Assembly: GCA_017430225.1 (NCBI GenBank)
Contig: JAFRNK010000024.1
Location: forward strand, 1 to 64,000
DNA: 64,000 nt
Origin: Clostridia bacterium
Lineage (GTDB): Bacteria > Bacillota > Clostridia > Christensenellales > Aristaeellaceae
Reading direction: 5' to 3'
The notes under the pieces are model-generated. The model saw only the letters and a program-made list of their open reading frames with translations. It was not told where the DNA came from and made no database searches. The position numbers and the translations under genes are program-made. Positions 7,497 to 16,017 of this stretch are shown piece after piece (the first letter of the stretch is position 1; each line of letters opens with the position of its first letter).

Positions 7497-9026
7497 TTAA
7501 TCGATATTGGCCAGCTCGTGATAGGAATCCTTCAGAGCCGGATAGAGTTTCTGATACAGATCGAAGAATTTCTCATACTTCGCGTGGCGTTCCGCGTTCG
7601 GCAGCACCGGCTCGCTGACCTTCAGCAGCTGATGGCAGGCGGTCGGGATATCCGGGTACAGCTTCGCGCCGACGCCGGCCAGGATCGCCGCGCCGAGGGC
7701 CGGGCCTTCGGTGTTCTGCAGCGTCGCGACGGGCATATTGTACATATCTGCCATCATCTGGCGCCAGAAGGGGCTCTTCGCGCCGCCGCCGCAGGCCAGC
7801 ATGGTTTCCGGCGCGACATGCATGCCGCGCAGGACGTTCAGGTTCTGCCACTGGGAGTACATGACGCCTTCCATCACGCTGCGCACGATGTCCTGGCGGG
7901 TGTGCATGGCGGAGAGGCCGATGAACGCGCCGCGGGCTTCGGGATCCAGCAGCGGAGAACGCTCGCCCATCAGGTAGGGCAGGTAGATCAGCCGGTTCGC
8001 GCCGATGGGGCTCTTGTCGGCCTCTTTGTTCATCAGTACGTAGGAGTCGGTGCCCATCTCTTCCGCCACCTGGATTTCGGCCTGGAAGAAGCGGTCGCGG
8101 CACCATTTGAGGCTTAGGCCGGCCGCCAGCGAAGCGCTCATGACAGTATAGCAGCCCGGCACCGCGGCGCAGAAGGTGTGCACGCGGCCCTGGGGATCGA
8201 TCTGGACGGTATCGGAATGCGCGAAGACCACGCCGCTGGTGCCGATGGTGGTGAAGGCCTTGCCTTTTTCCACCACACCGGTGCCGATGGCCGCGGCCAT
8301 GTTGTCGCCCGCGCCGGCGATGACGGGCATGCCTTCGCACAGCCCCGTCAGCTTCGCCGCTTCGGCGGAGATGGTCCCCGCCACATCACAGCTTTCCAGC
8401 AGCGGCGGCAGCAGGCTCATGGGAATGCCTGTACGCTCGGCGATCTCCTTGGACCAGCAGCGGTGCGGCACATCCAGCAGGTTCGTGCCGGAGGCGTCGC
8501 TCATTTCCATGAAATACTCGCCGGTCAGGCGCAGGCGTACATAGTCCTTGGGCAACTGGATGCGCCGTGCTTTCGCCCAGACTTCAGGCAGATGCTCGCG
8601 GGTCCACAGCACTTTGCCGGCGGTGAAGCCGGTCAGCGCAGGGTTCGCGCTGATGCGGATCAGCTCTTCGCGGCCGCCCACCAGGCGGGTGAACTCTTCG
8701 CAGCTTTCAATGGTGCGGTTGTCGCACCAGATGATGGAGCGGCCCAGCGCCTTGCCCTGGTCGTCCACGAGGACCAGGCCGTGCATCTGGCCGGACAGGG
8801 ACAGGCCGGCGATGTCCGCGGGATTGACCTGGCTTTTCTCCAGTACGTCGCGGATGGTCGTAAAGGCCGCATTGACCCAGTCTTCGGGTTCCTGTTCCGC
8901 CCAGCCGTTGAAAGGCTGATACAGCGGGTACTCCACGGTGCTGGCTGCGACGGTCTGGCCGTTGCGGTCAAACAGCACTGTTTTTGTGCCTGATGTGCCG
9001 AGGTCTACGCCGATGACATATTCCAT
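7497..9026 (-). CDS. xylB: Xylulokinase-type FGGY carbohydrate kinase
   Basis: ATP-dependent kinase of 509 residues. The phosphate-binding opening VIGVDLGTSGTKTVLFD is at residues 4-20, and the C-terminal FGGY signature lies around ACGGGAKSPFWRQMMADM. Motifs and length are typical of xylulokinase, which makes xylulose 5-phosphate for the pentose phosphate pathway. The ATG at 9026 follows GGAG at 8 nt; the longer frame starting at 9062 is unlikely. First gene of the operon with DUF4867 and the isomerase. Substrate choice between xylulose and another ketose is uncertain. Confidence 0.9.
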   Translation of the reverse strand: MEYVIGVDLGTSGTKTVLFDRNGQTVAASTVEYPLYQPFNGWAEQEPEDWVNAAFTTIRDVLEKSQVNPADIAGLSLSGQMHGLVLVDDQGKALGRSIIWCDNRTIESCEEFTRLVGGREELIRISANPALTGFTAGKVLWTREHLPEVWAKARRIQLPKDYVRLRLTGEYFMEMSDASGTNLLDVPHRCWSKEIAERTGIPMSLLPPLLESCDVAGTISAEAAKLTGLCEGMPVIAGAGDNMAAAIGTGVVEKGKAFTTIGTSGVVFAHSDTVQIDPQGRVHTFCAAVPGCYTVMSASLAAGLSLKWCRDRFFQAEIQVAEEMGTDSYVLMNKEADKSPIGANRLIYLPYLMGERSPLLDPEARGAFIGLSAMHTRQDIVRSVMEGVMYSQWQNLNVLRGMHVAPETMLACGGGAKSPFWRQMMADMYNMPVATLQNTEGPALGAAILAGVGAKLYPDIPTACHQLLKVSEPVLPNAERHAKYEKFFDLYQKLYPALKDSYHELANID

Positions 9027-9080
9027 ACGCATGACTCCAATCTTTGAAGTTGGGTGAACCAACAGGTTTTTCTCTGATAT

Positions 9081-9109
9081 ATTCTATGCCAAATCGACTA
9101 AAAAATCAA
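9081..9109 (-). promoter_or_regulatory. Promoter of the xylB operon
   Basis: TTGATT (9109-9104) and TAGAAT (9086-9081) are spaced 17 bp on the minus strand, about 55 bp upstream of the kinase start. I see no clear cre site or palindrome. Confidence 0.5.
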
Positions 9110-9228
9110 GTGAAAAGATTGTGCACTCCTTGCGCTCGAAGCGGCATATCATCTGACAACCTGATGCCCCATTTTTGCACGCTTTCTCGGCTATAATCCA
9201 GGTAACAAGAATCACCGGAGGACTGTTT

Positions 9229-9735
9229 ATGTACGAAGAGAAAGACCTTATCGACGCCCAGGCGGCGGTCAAACGCGCGATGACGCTGATGCTGGTGCCC
9301 GCGGTGCTGTTTTTCGGCGGCGCGATCTGGTCGTTTGTGGTCAGGATCAAATGGGCGACGATTCTCCTCAGCGCGCTGGCCGGCTGCTGGATCATCTTTG
9401 TACATCAGAATATCATGCTCCCGAAAAAGGGCTATTGCGAGCACGTCCGCAAAGCGCTGCGCGCCGCCCGCAAGGATACCGAGGGCTATTACCTGCGTAT
9501 GGAGGCGACGCCTGTCGAGCGCGACGACGTCATGTTTTACGCTTTCTATCTCAACGTCGGCGAAAAGAAGGATCCCGAGGACGACCGCCTGTTCTATTAT
9601 GACGCGCTGAAGCCGCTGCCCGACTGGCAGTCCGGCTGCAGGCTGCGCATTATCAGTTACGATAAATTCGTTGCTTCCTGGCAGGTCGTTTCCGGGCCGG
9701 TCGGCACGGCGGCGTCCGCGCAGTACGGAGGTTGA
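9229..9735 (+). CDS. Small membrane protein, unknown
   Basis: I do not recognise this 168-residue protein. It has two closely spaced hydrophobic helices (about 19-35 and 42-58) followed by a soluble domain of about 110 residues that is rich in charged residues, so it is probably a membrane-tethered cytosolic domain. The ATG at 9229 sits after CGGAGGACTGTTT. Its stop overlaps by a few bases the ribosome site of the stress-protein gene that follows 1 nt later, so the two are likely co-transcribed. Confidence 0.75.
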   Translation: MYEEKDLIDAQAAVKRAMTLMLVPAVLFFGGAIWSFVVRIKWATILLSALAGCWIIFVHQNIMLPKKGYCEHVRKALRAARKDTEGYYLRMEATPVERDDVMFYAFYLNVGEKKDPEDDRLFYYDALKPLPDWQSGCRLRIISYDKFVASWQVVSGPVGTAASAQYGG

Positions 9736-9736
9736 T

Positions 9737-10117
9737 ATGGCAGAAGAGAGAATCCTGGTCTGCGTCACAGACCAGCCGCAGTGCAGCCGCCTGATCCATC
9801 AGGGCAGGGAATGGGCAAACCAAAAAGGCGCGCGCCTGCAGGTGCTGCACGTGCGCACCCGCCAGAAAACCATGATGGGCAATCCTGACATCGGCGCGGC
9901 GCTCAATCAGCTCTATGCGGACGCGCGCGCTGCCGACGCGGAAATGGAAATCATCTCGTCTGCGGAGGTCGAAAAGACGATCGCCGATTATGTACGCAGC
10001 CAGCAGGTGACCGGCGTGGTCATCGGCCCATCGCCCCGTGACGGCAGTATGCCCATGGCCGAGCGGCTGGAGGCGTTGCTGCCCGGCGTCGAGATCCTGA
10101 CGGTCAGGAACAGCTGA
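9737..10117 (+). CDS. Universal-stress-protein-like domain protein
   Basis: A 126-residue single-domain protein with the UspA fold pattern: RILVCVTDQPQCSRLIHQG at the N-terminus and a C-terminal VTGVVIGPSPRDG followed by ILTVR. It resembles the Usp segment of KdpD sensor kinases. The usual ATP-binding G-x2-G-x9-G-S/T motif is only partly matched. ATG at 9737 after GGAGGTTGAT. It follows the small membrane protein and ends just before a strong terminator. Function unknown beyond the fold. Confidence 0.75.
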   Translation: MAEERILVCVTDQPQCSRLIHQGREWANQKGARLQVLHVRTRQKTMMGNPDIGAALNQLYADARAADAEMEIISSAEVEKTIADYVRSQQVTGVVIGPSPRDGSMPMAERLEALLPGVEILTVRNS

Positions 10118-10131
10118 CACATACGACTATC

Positions 10132-10168
10132 AGAAACACCCTTGCGGTCTGGGCCGCAAGGGTGTTTC
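10132..10168. terminator. Bidirectional terminator, left edge of the AT-rich island
   Basis: GAAACACCCTTGCGG pairs perfectly with CCGCAAGGGTGTTTC around a 6-nt loop, with A-rich and T-rich flanks. It separates the plus-strand stress-protein gene from the converging AraC gene and marks the point where base composition changes. Confidence 0.85.
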
Positions 10169-10172
10169 TACT

Positions 10173-11057
10173 TTATGTGTTTGTATATTGCATGCGGTAT
10201 TTTCTTGGTGACATGCCTACCTTTTTCTTAAATAGAACTGAAAAATGTGAAGGATCCGTAAAACCGCAAGTTGCGGATATATCGATGATAGGGTAGCTTG
10301 TATGCAATAGTAACTGCTTAGCTTTATCAAATCGAAGTGATAGTATGTATTCCTGCACTGACTGATTTGTGGTGCTTTGGAAAACACGATAAAGGTGGGA
10401 ACGATGAACACCTATAGTATCAGCAATCTGCTGAACAGATAGTGACGGATTTGCAATTTGTGTTCGTATATAACAAATTGCTGCATATAAGTGGTTTTCG
10501 TCGATGTGAGTATGATCATATGCACTATTATTCTCAATTAATAAAGCAAAAAACTGGTATAGTAGCCCGATCAGTGAGTATTCTTGAGATGGCAGTAACA
10601 GTTTTGTTTCAGAAATCTGTTTCATTATACTTTTCACTCTATCATCTTTGTCGTAATGTATCGTTAAGTGATGACTATCAAAACCACTTTTTAATAATAA
10701 GTTTTCAGCTTCAGTACCATTAAAGCCTACCCAATAATATAGATAAGGATCATCAACATCCGCTTGATAACAGATTCTTTCATAAGGCTTAATTAAAAAG
10801 GCGTCCCCTTTTTCCAAGGGAATGGTTTTATTTCCGACATAGTATTGTCCGCGTCCGTGTGTAATATAATGGATAATATAATGATCATAAATCGCAGGAC
10901 CTGACAGATATCCGGCACGATTGGCGGACTTAACGCCGCTCTGATAAACTGCAAGTGCTTCATGTGAAGCATCTCGGGTTATATAAGCATTGTATTGAAT
11001 ATAATCTCGATTAATTCTGTTTTGGATGCTTGTCAACTTTTCTTTGATTTTTGCCAT
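10173..11057 (-). CDS. AraC-family transcriptional regulator
   Basis: A 294-residue regulator. The N-terminal cupin-like sensing domain (about 15-150) includes IHYITHGRGQYYVGNKTI and PYERICYQADVDDPYLYYWVGF, typical of AraC proteins that sense sugars. The C-terminal double HTH (about 195-292) includes SVQQIADTIGVHRSHLYRVF and PIIDISATCGFTDPSHFSVLFKK. It is divergent from the sugar-uptake operon it probably controls. Codon use is AT-rich like that operon and unlike the flanks. ATG at 11057 with GGGAGGAATACTC upstream. Confidence 0.93.
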   Translation of the reverse strand: MAKIKEKLTSIQNRINRDYIQYNAYITRDASHEALAVYQSGVKSANRAGYLSGPAIYDHYIIHYITHGRGQYYVGNKTIPLEKGDAFLIKPYERICYQADVDDPYLYYWVGFNGTEAENLLLKSGFDSHHLTIHYDKDDRVKSIMKQISETKLLLPSQEYSLIGLLYQFFALLIENNSAYDHTHIDENHLYAAICYIRTQIANPSLSVQQIADTIGVHRSHLYRVFQSTTNQSVQEYILSLRFDKAKQLLLHTSYPIIDISATCGFTDPSHFSVLFKKKVGMSPRKYRMQYTNT

Positions 11058-11085
11058 GAGTATTCCTCCCAAATATCATAGCACT

Positions 11086-11114
11086 ATTATACACGATTAT
11101 AGGAGTATATGCAA
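11086..11114 (-). promoter_or_regulatory. Promoter of the AraC-type gene
   Basis: TTGCAT (11114-11109) and TATAAT (11091-11086) are spaced 17 bp on the minus strand, just upstream of the araC-type start. Confidence 0.65.
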
Positions 11115-11145
11115 CATTTATCATGTTTTTTGAAACATTAACATA

Positions 11146-11201
11146 TTTAATGCAGAGTACTATCGTGATATAATTCGGATGAAAATATGCCATATTTGGC
11201 A
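11146..11201 (+). promoter_or_regulatory. Promoter and candidate operator of the ABC/phosphoesterase operon
   Basis: TATAAT (11169-11174) has a weak TTTAAT 17 bp upstream, as expected for a promoter needing an activator. TGCCA-TATT-TGGCA (11188-11201) is an inverted repeat between the -10 and the ribosome site. The AraC protein encoded next door is the likely regulator, but such proteins usually bind upstream of -35, so the palindrome may serve a repressor instead. Confidence 0.5.
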
Positions 11202-11219
11202 TTAATGTGGAGGTGCTTT

Positions 11220-12467
11220 ATGAAAAAGATTATCGCTCTATTCCTATCTATTGCCCTGTTGTTAGGTGTCTCTGCATCATTAGCAGATACTACAATAGAG
11301 TATTGGTCCAGCTGGAGTGAAACCGAGAACCAGGCACTAGTACTTCAAGAGGCAGCAAAAGCTTATGAAGCTACTCATCCCGGAATCAAAATCAATTTTA
11401 CCTTCAATGGTCGTGACAACCGTAATCTAGTAGTTTCTGCCATTGAAGCTGGTACCCAAATTGATGTTATGGACGCCAATATAGACAACATTCAAAAGCT
11501 TTGGGCGAATAACATCAAAGATTTGTCAGAATATATGACAAAGACCTATGATACTACAAATGGAAAAGCGTATGTTGACTCTGTTATGCCAAGTATGACG
11601 TCTTTAGCCGCTTCTCTTTTTGATGGAAAAACCATGTGCATTCCTTATATTCCTCAGGCATATATGATTTTCTGCAATCAGAATATCTTTGATGAAGTTG
11701 GGATTACTGAATATCCTGCCACTTGGGATGAATTCCTGACTGCTTGTGAAAAGATCAAAAATGCGGGCTATACTCCGATCACCAGTGATACAGCATATAT
11801 TACAAGCTGGATGGGCTATTATCTGAGCCGTTTGATGGGCAATGACAAAGTTGCTCAGTTGGTACGTGACAAGTCCATGTGGAGTGATCCGCAGGTTTTG
11901 GAAGCGGCCAAAGCAATAGAAAATCTTGCGAAATTAGGATATTTTGACGCCAATATTGCATCTAATGTCTATCCTGTCGCACAGCAGGACATGGTAATCG
12001 GTGAAAATATCGCTATGTATATCAACGGTACTTGGCTGCCAAACGAAGTTGCAGCAACAACTCCAGACAACTTTAAATGGGGCGCTTTTGCATTCCCGGC
12101 TGTCCCCAATGGTGTAGAAGGTACTGAAGCCGGCTGTTACAGCACCTATGCTATTGCAGTGAATAAAGATGCTTCTGTGGAAATTGCTGATGCCGCTGTT
12201 GATTTCATTGTATATCTGACAACAAGTGAATATGACCAGAAATTTGCTGATGTTGCTAGTGCTATTCCGATGGGAAATGACGCTACATGGCCGGAAGATC
12301 TTGCTGCAGCCAAAGATGCACTGAGTAATTACACAATTCGTTATCCTTCTCAGACTTCTCTCACAACAAATAGTGACAGCAAACAGATTATTGCTGATGC
12401 TTGCCTTAAGCTGATGAGTGGACAGATTACAGCTGAGGAATTCGTTGAATTGGCAAGTAACTTCTAA
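11220..12467 (+). CDS. Sugar ABC transporter substrate-binding protein
   Basis: A 415-residue extracellular solute-binding protein of family 1. The signal peptide (about 1-22) ends in ASLA-DTT, and the mature protein opens TIEYWSSWSETENQ, which is typical of oligosaccharide-binding proteins. There is no lipobox cysteine, unusual for a Gram-positive binding protein. It is first in the operon, followed by two permease genes. ATG at 11220 with TGGAGGTG upstream. The ligand is unknown; neighbouring enzymes suggest an amino-sugar or a phosphodiester-linked glycan fragment. Confidence 0.93.
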   Translation: MKKIIALFLSIALLLGVSASLADTTIEYWSSWSETENQALVLQEAAKAYEATHPGIKINFTFNGRDNRNLVVSAIEAGTQIDVMDANIDNIQKLWANNIKDLSEYMTKTYDTTNGKAYVDSVMPSMTSLAASLFDGKTMCIPYIPQAYMIFCNQNIFDEVGITEYPATWDEFLTACEKIKNAGYTPITSDTAYITSWMGYYLSRLMGNDKVAQLVRDKSMWSDPQVLEAAKAIENLAKLGYFDANIASNVYPVAQQDMVIGENIAMYINGTWLPNEVAATTPDNFKWGAFAFPAVPNGVEGTEAGCYSTYAIAVNKDASVEIADAAVDFIVYLTTSEYDQKFADVASAIPMGNDATWPEDLAAAKDALSNYTIRYPSQTSLTTNSDSKQIIADACLKLMSGQITAEEFVELASNF

Positions 12468-12491
12468 GAGTACGTTATAAAGCAACCTTTT

Positions 12492-12520
12492 CGGGGTTGG
12501 GGATTCTTGCCCCAGCCCCG
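12492..12520 (+). terminator. Hairpin between binding-protein and permease genes
   Basis: CGGGG..GGGG pairs with CCCC..CCCCG (12492-12520), followed by a short ATTTTG stretch. It probably stops part of the transcripts or protects the 3' end, so that binding protein is made in excess over permeases, as in many ABC import operons. Confidence 0.6.
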
Positions 12521-12542
12521 ATTTTGATAGGGGGATCGATTT

Positions 12543-13436
12543 ATGAAACAAACTAAAACCTCCATTTTTGTTTTTATGGCACCAGCAATGATTCTCTTTC
12601 TGCTGGTATTTGCCTATCCTGTAGTCCGAACAACACTAATGAGCCTGTTTAATGTTCAAAGTGTTAATAGCGCAGTTTCGACATGGTCATTTGCCGGGCT
12701 TGGTAATTATACAAAACTTTTTAGTACTCGTTTGTTCTTAATCTCTTTGGGAAATATAGGAAAAATCTGGTTATTCTGCGGTATAGCCACTTTAGGACTC
12801 GGTCTTATCCTGGCCATTATACTTACTCAAGGTCTTAGAGGACAGAAATTTTTCCGTGCAGCGATTTATCTGCCTAATGTTATTGCTGCAGTAGCCGTTG
12901 GTTATATGTGGCTTCTATATGTCTTTAATAATCGCTTTGGATTAATGAAATCGCTATTCAGTGGTCTCGGTATTACGAGCATGGCGAATTACCAGTGGTT
13001 ATCAGCTGAGCATATGTTTTTATCCATGTGTATCGCATATGTTTTCAGTAATACCGGATATTTTATGCTGATGTACATTGCCGGTATAGAAAAAATTTCA
13101 TTGGATTATTATGAAGCGGCAACTATTGAAGGCGCGAATGTATTTCAGAAATTTACACATATTACTTTACCATTAATTTCTGGTGTTCTTGGTACAAGCT
13201 TAGTGCTTTGGACTACAAAAACAATGGGATTCTTTGCATTATCGCAAGTATTCAGCAATGTAAGCACTATAACACCCATGGTATATACTTATCAGACACT
13301 ATTTGGTAGCGAAATCAGTGCGGACAGTGTAAATGCTGGTATAGCAGCTTCTTCTGCTGTGGTGATGACGATTGTCGTAATGGTAGTTTCCATGATTTCT
13401 AAGCATACTGTAAAAGATGAAGGCTATGAACTTTGA
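12543..13436 (+). CDS. Sugar ABC transporter permease, MalF type
   Basis: A 297-residue inner-membrane permease with six predicted helices. The EAA loop that contacts the ATPase is visible as YEAATIEGANVFQKFTHITL (about 197-216). It pairs with the MalG-type permease that follows. ATG at 12543 after AGGGGGATCGATTT. No ATPase gene is in the island, so a shared MsmX-type ATPase encoded elsewhere is needed. Confidence 0.93.
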   Translation: MKQTKTSIFVFMAPAMILFLLVFAYPVVRTTLMSLFNVQSVNSAVSTWSFAGLGNYTKLFSTRLFLISLGNIGKIWLFCGIATLGLGLILAIILTQGLRGQKFFRAAIYLPNVIAAVAVGYMWLLYVFNNRFGLMKSLFSGLGITSMANYQWLSAEHMFLSMCIAYVFSNTGYFMLMYIAGIEKISLDYYEAATIEGANVFQKFTHITLPLISGVLGTSLVLWTTKTMGFFALSQVFSNVSTITPMVYTYQTLFGSEISADSVNAGIAASSAVVMTIVVMVVSMISKHTVKDEGYEL

Positions 13437-13446
13437 GGTGACGAAC

Positions 13447-14310
13447 ATGACAACAAAAGAGAAATATCGCGAGCCATTTAAACTTCGTAAAGAATTAACC
13501 CGGCTTCCAGGATATCTTGTTGTTACTATATGGGTAACCTTTACATTTTTTATGATTGGATGGATTATTCTTGCTTCGTTTTCAACCACTAAAGAGATTT
13601 TTACTGGCAAGTTACTTGCGAGCGGAATAAATCTCGATAATTTTGTCAAAGCATTCACTAAGAATAAAGCACTCCTAAACTTAGGTAACTCAGTAATCTA
13701 TACTGTGCCATCATGTATTTTGATCATTCTTGTTTGTGCGCCAGCAGCATATTGTCTGTCGCGTGTCAGATTCAGAATGAATCAGATATTCGAAAAACTA
13801 ATCATTATTGGTTTGGCAATACCTAACATTATGATCGTAATGCCATTGTTTTCTGTTGTTAATGTACTCAACATTTCAGGTTCACGCGGAACGCTTATTT
13901 TCTTATATACTGCATGTTCGGTTCCATATACGACCTTTTTTCTGATGACTTTCTTCAGAGGAATTTCAACCACCTATGAAGAAGCAGCGGCGATTGACGG
14001 ATGTGGACCTATTAGGTGTTTTTGGGAGATTATGTTTCCATTAGTACAACCAGCGGTTGTTACTGTAACAATATTCAATTTCATTGGTAAATGGAATGAG
14101 TATTTTATGGCGCTTATCTTTGCTAATCGTTCTGAACTTCGTCCTATTGGTGTGGGTTTGTACCAAACAGTAACATCAATGATGAATTCGGGCGACTGGG
14201 CCGGAATGTTTGCTTCGGTTGTTATCGTGTTTGTACCAACAGTCATTATCTATATCTTCCTGTCAGATAAGATTGTATCAGGTGTTACTGCTGGTGGTGT
14301 GAAAGGATAA
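13447..14310 (+). CDS. Sugar ABC transporter permease, MalG type
   Basis: A 287-residue second permease with six predicted helices and the EAA loop YEEAAAIDGCGPIRCFWEIM (about 177-196). The ATG at 13447 has GAGGTGACGAAC upstream. It starts 10 nt after the first permease stop. Together with the preceding two genes it forms a CUT1-type importer. Confidence 0.93.
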   Translation: MTTKEKYREPFKLRKELTRLPGYLVVTIWVTFTFFMIGWIILASFSTTKEIFTGKLLASGINLDNFVKAFTKNKALLNLGNSVIYTVPSCILIILVCAPAAYCLSRVRFRMNQIFEKLIIIGLAIPNIMIVMPLFSVVNVLNISGSRGTLIFLYTACSVPYTTFFLMTFFRGISTTYEEAAAIDGCGPIRCFWEIMFPLVQPAVVTVTIFNFIGKWNEYFMALIFANRSELRPIGVGLYQTVTSMMNSGDWAGMFASVVIVFVPTVIIYIFLSDKIVSGVTAGGVKG

Positions 14311-14316
14311 AAAGCA

Positions 14317-15024
14317 ATGGAGCTTCATTTTATAGGCACAGGAGCGGCGTATTATCCGAAACTTGGAAGCACAAGTGCTTATTTGATGCTTCAGGAACAT
14401 TTATACTTGATAGACTGTGGTGAAACTGTATTCTCAAAAATCTGGAATCACAATATTTTAAAAGCCTGTCATGATGTATACGTATTAGTCACACATTTAC
14501 ACTCAGACCATATAGGAAGCCTGGGCTCATTTATTTCCTATACTAGAAACATTTTGAAAAAGGATATAACAATCCTAACAATGGATGATACTATTGTTGA
14601 GATATTACGATTCACCGGATTGGCGCCTGCACAATATACGTTCTGGAATGATTTCAATTGTGTTTTTCCTGGAGATCTGCAAATAGAACCTCAAATTGTT
14701 GTTCACGATAAAAGTATGAAATGTTATGGTTATATACTGTCAGATGGTATTAATAAGTATTATTATGGAGGCGATAGTGAAGGTATTCCATCCAATATTC
14801 TTAATGGTATAGCAGATGGTAGTATTACTAGGGCATATCAGGAAGTAACTTATCAGTACGGTACGCATGCCGGTCATACATCGCTTGAACAACTCTGCAA
14901 AACAGTACCGTCCGTTTTACGAAACCGAATAATGTGCATGCATTTAGGCGGCGATTATGAAAGTCATATTATTCAAAAAGGTTTTAGCGTTGCTCATTCG
15001 GATATTGATTCAAATGGAGAATAA
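14317..15024 (+). CDS. MBL-fold metallohydrolase
   Basis: A 235-residue metallo-beta-lactamase-fold protein. The metal-binding motif THLHSDH is at 59-65, an acidic ligand is likely in GGDSEG (about 152), and further histidines occur in HAGHTS and MHLGGD. The opening ELHFIGTGAAYYP is shared by RNase Z and by PhnP-type phosphodiesterases, so phosphodiester cleavage is plausible. It starts 6 nt after the permease stop, so it belongs to the uptake operon. The substrate is not known. Confidence 0.82.
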   Translation: MELHFIGTGAAYYPKLGSTSAYLMLQEHLYLIDCGETVFSKIWNHNILKACHDVYVLVTHLHSDHIGSLGSFISYTRNILKKDITILTMDDTIVEILRFTGLAPAQYTFWNDFNCVFPGDLQIEPQIVVHDKSMKCYGYILSDGINKYYYGGDSEGIPSNILNGIADGSITRAYQEVTYQYGTHAGHTSLEQLCKTVPSVLRNRIMCMHLGGDYESHIIQKGFSVAHSDIDSNGE

Positions 15025-15026
15025 TA

Positions 15027-15995
15027 ATGACCAATGTCAAATTTGCTGCATTTACTGATCTTCATTCTGAAATTATGCATGATGCTCCACAGAGACTACA
15101 AAAATTCATTTGTTACGCGGAAAAGGAAAACGTTGACTTTATCATTCAACTAGGTGATCTAGGATATCCGGAGCCTGCAGTTCGATGCGATTGTCAAGAT
15201 AGACGGCGACCAATAAACCTTTCAGTTGCAATGACTCAACCCTACAAACATATAGAGAATATGCTGACCAATCAGCTAAAATCATTGTCAATTCCCATAT
15301 ACCATGTTCTCGGAAACCATGAAATGGATTTCAGTTCAAAGTCTTCTGTCATAGACTTTGATGGTATACCTTCACCTTTCTATAGCTTTGAGTTTAAAAG
15401 CTGGCATTTCATTGTACTCGACGGCAACCATTATAGAAATTACAAAGGAAAAATTGTCGATTATTCATATGGTGATTATTTCAGCAGTGATGATTTGCCG
15501 TATTTGGGGGATACTCAACTTGACTGGTTAGCAGTAGAAATGAATCGTAATAATAATCCTGTTGTTCTTTTTTGCCATCAGCCTTTGTGGGAGTGTGAAC
15601 GCGGTCTCAAAGATCGATCTAAACTCATGAGTATTATTAATTCTGCATATAAACACGGAAAACATGTGAAACTCTGTATGAATGGACATCTTCACCGTGA
15701 TCTTTTGGTATGCGATAATCACATCATATATTATTCCTTAAATAGTATGTCGAATTACTGGGCAGGTGAACTCTATAATACTAAACGTTTCAGTGAAATC
15801 ACAGAATGTGATTATCCTAACCTTCGGTATACGCTGCCATATCGAGATCCATTATTTGCCATCATAACACTAAATGATAAGGGAATAATGATAAAAGGGA
15901 CAAAAAGCCGATTCGTTCAACCTGGACCTAAAACAATGCGTATCAAACCAATGCCTACTGCCAGAATCAAAGATAGATGTATTCCTTGGCTATAA
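15027..15995 (+). CDS. Calcineurin-like metallophosphoesterase
   Basis: A 322-residue phosphoesterase. The dinuclear metal site motifs are present in order: DLHSE (Asp11, His13), GDLG (Asp44), GNHEMD (about 97-102), a histidine in CHQPLWE, and NGHLH. No signal peptide, so it acts in the cytosol. The ATG at 15027 is 2 nt after the MBL gene with GGAGAATAATA upstream. The family cleaves phosphomonoesters or diesters; here it probably acts on the imported compound. Confidence 0.87.
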   Translation: MTNVKFAAFTDLHSEIMHDAPQRLQKFICYAEKENVDFIIQLGDLGYPEPAVRCDCQDRRRPINLSVAMTQPYKHIENMLTNQLKSLSIPIYHVLGNHEMDFSSKSSVIDFDGIPSPFYSFEFKSWHFIVLDGNHYRNYKGKIVDYSYGDYFSSDDLPYLGDTQLDWLAVEMNRNNNPVVLFCHQPLWECERGLKDRSKLMSIINSAYKHGKHVKLCMNGHLHRDLLVCDNHIIYYSLNSMSNYWAGELYNTKRFSEITECDYPNLRYTLPYRDPLFAIITLNDKGIMIKGTKSRFVQPGPKTMRIKPMPTARIKDRCIPWL

Positions 15996-16017
15996 CAAAA
16001 TATAAGTGGAGAATTTT

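Noticed and set aside
10442..10723. Plus-strand open frame of 93 codons in the araC-type gene
   Set aside because: Antisense to a clear AraC regulator and without a ribosome site or similarity.
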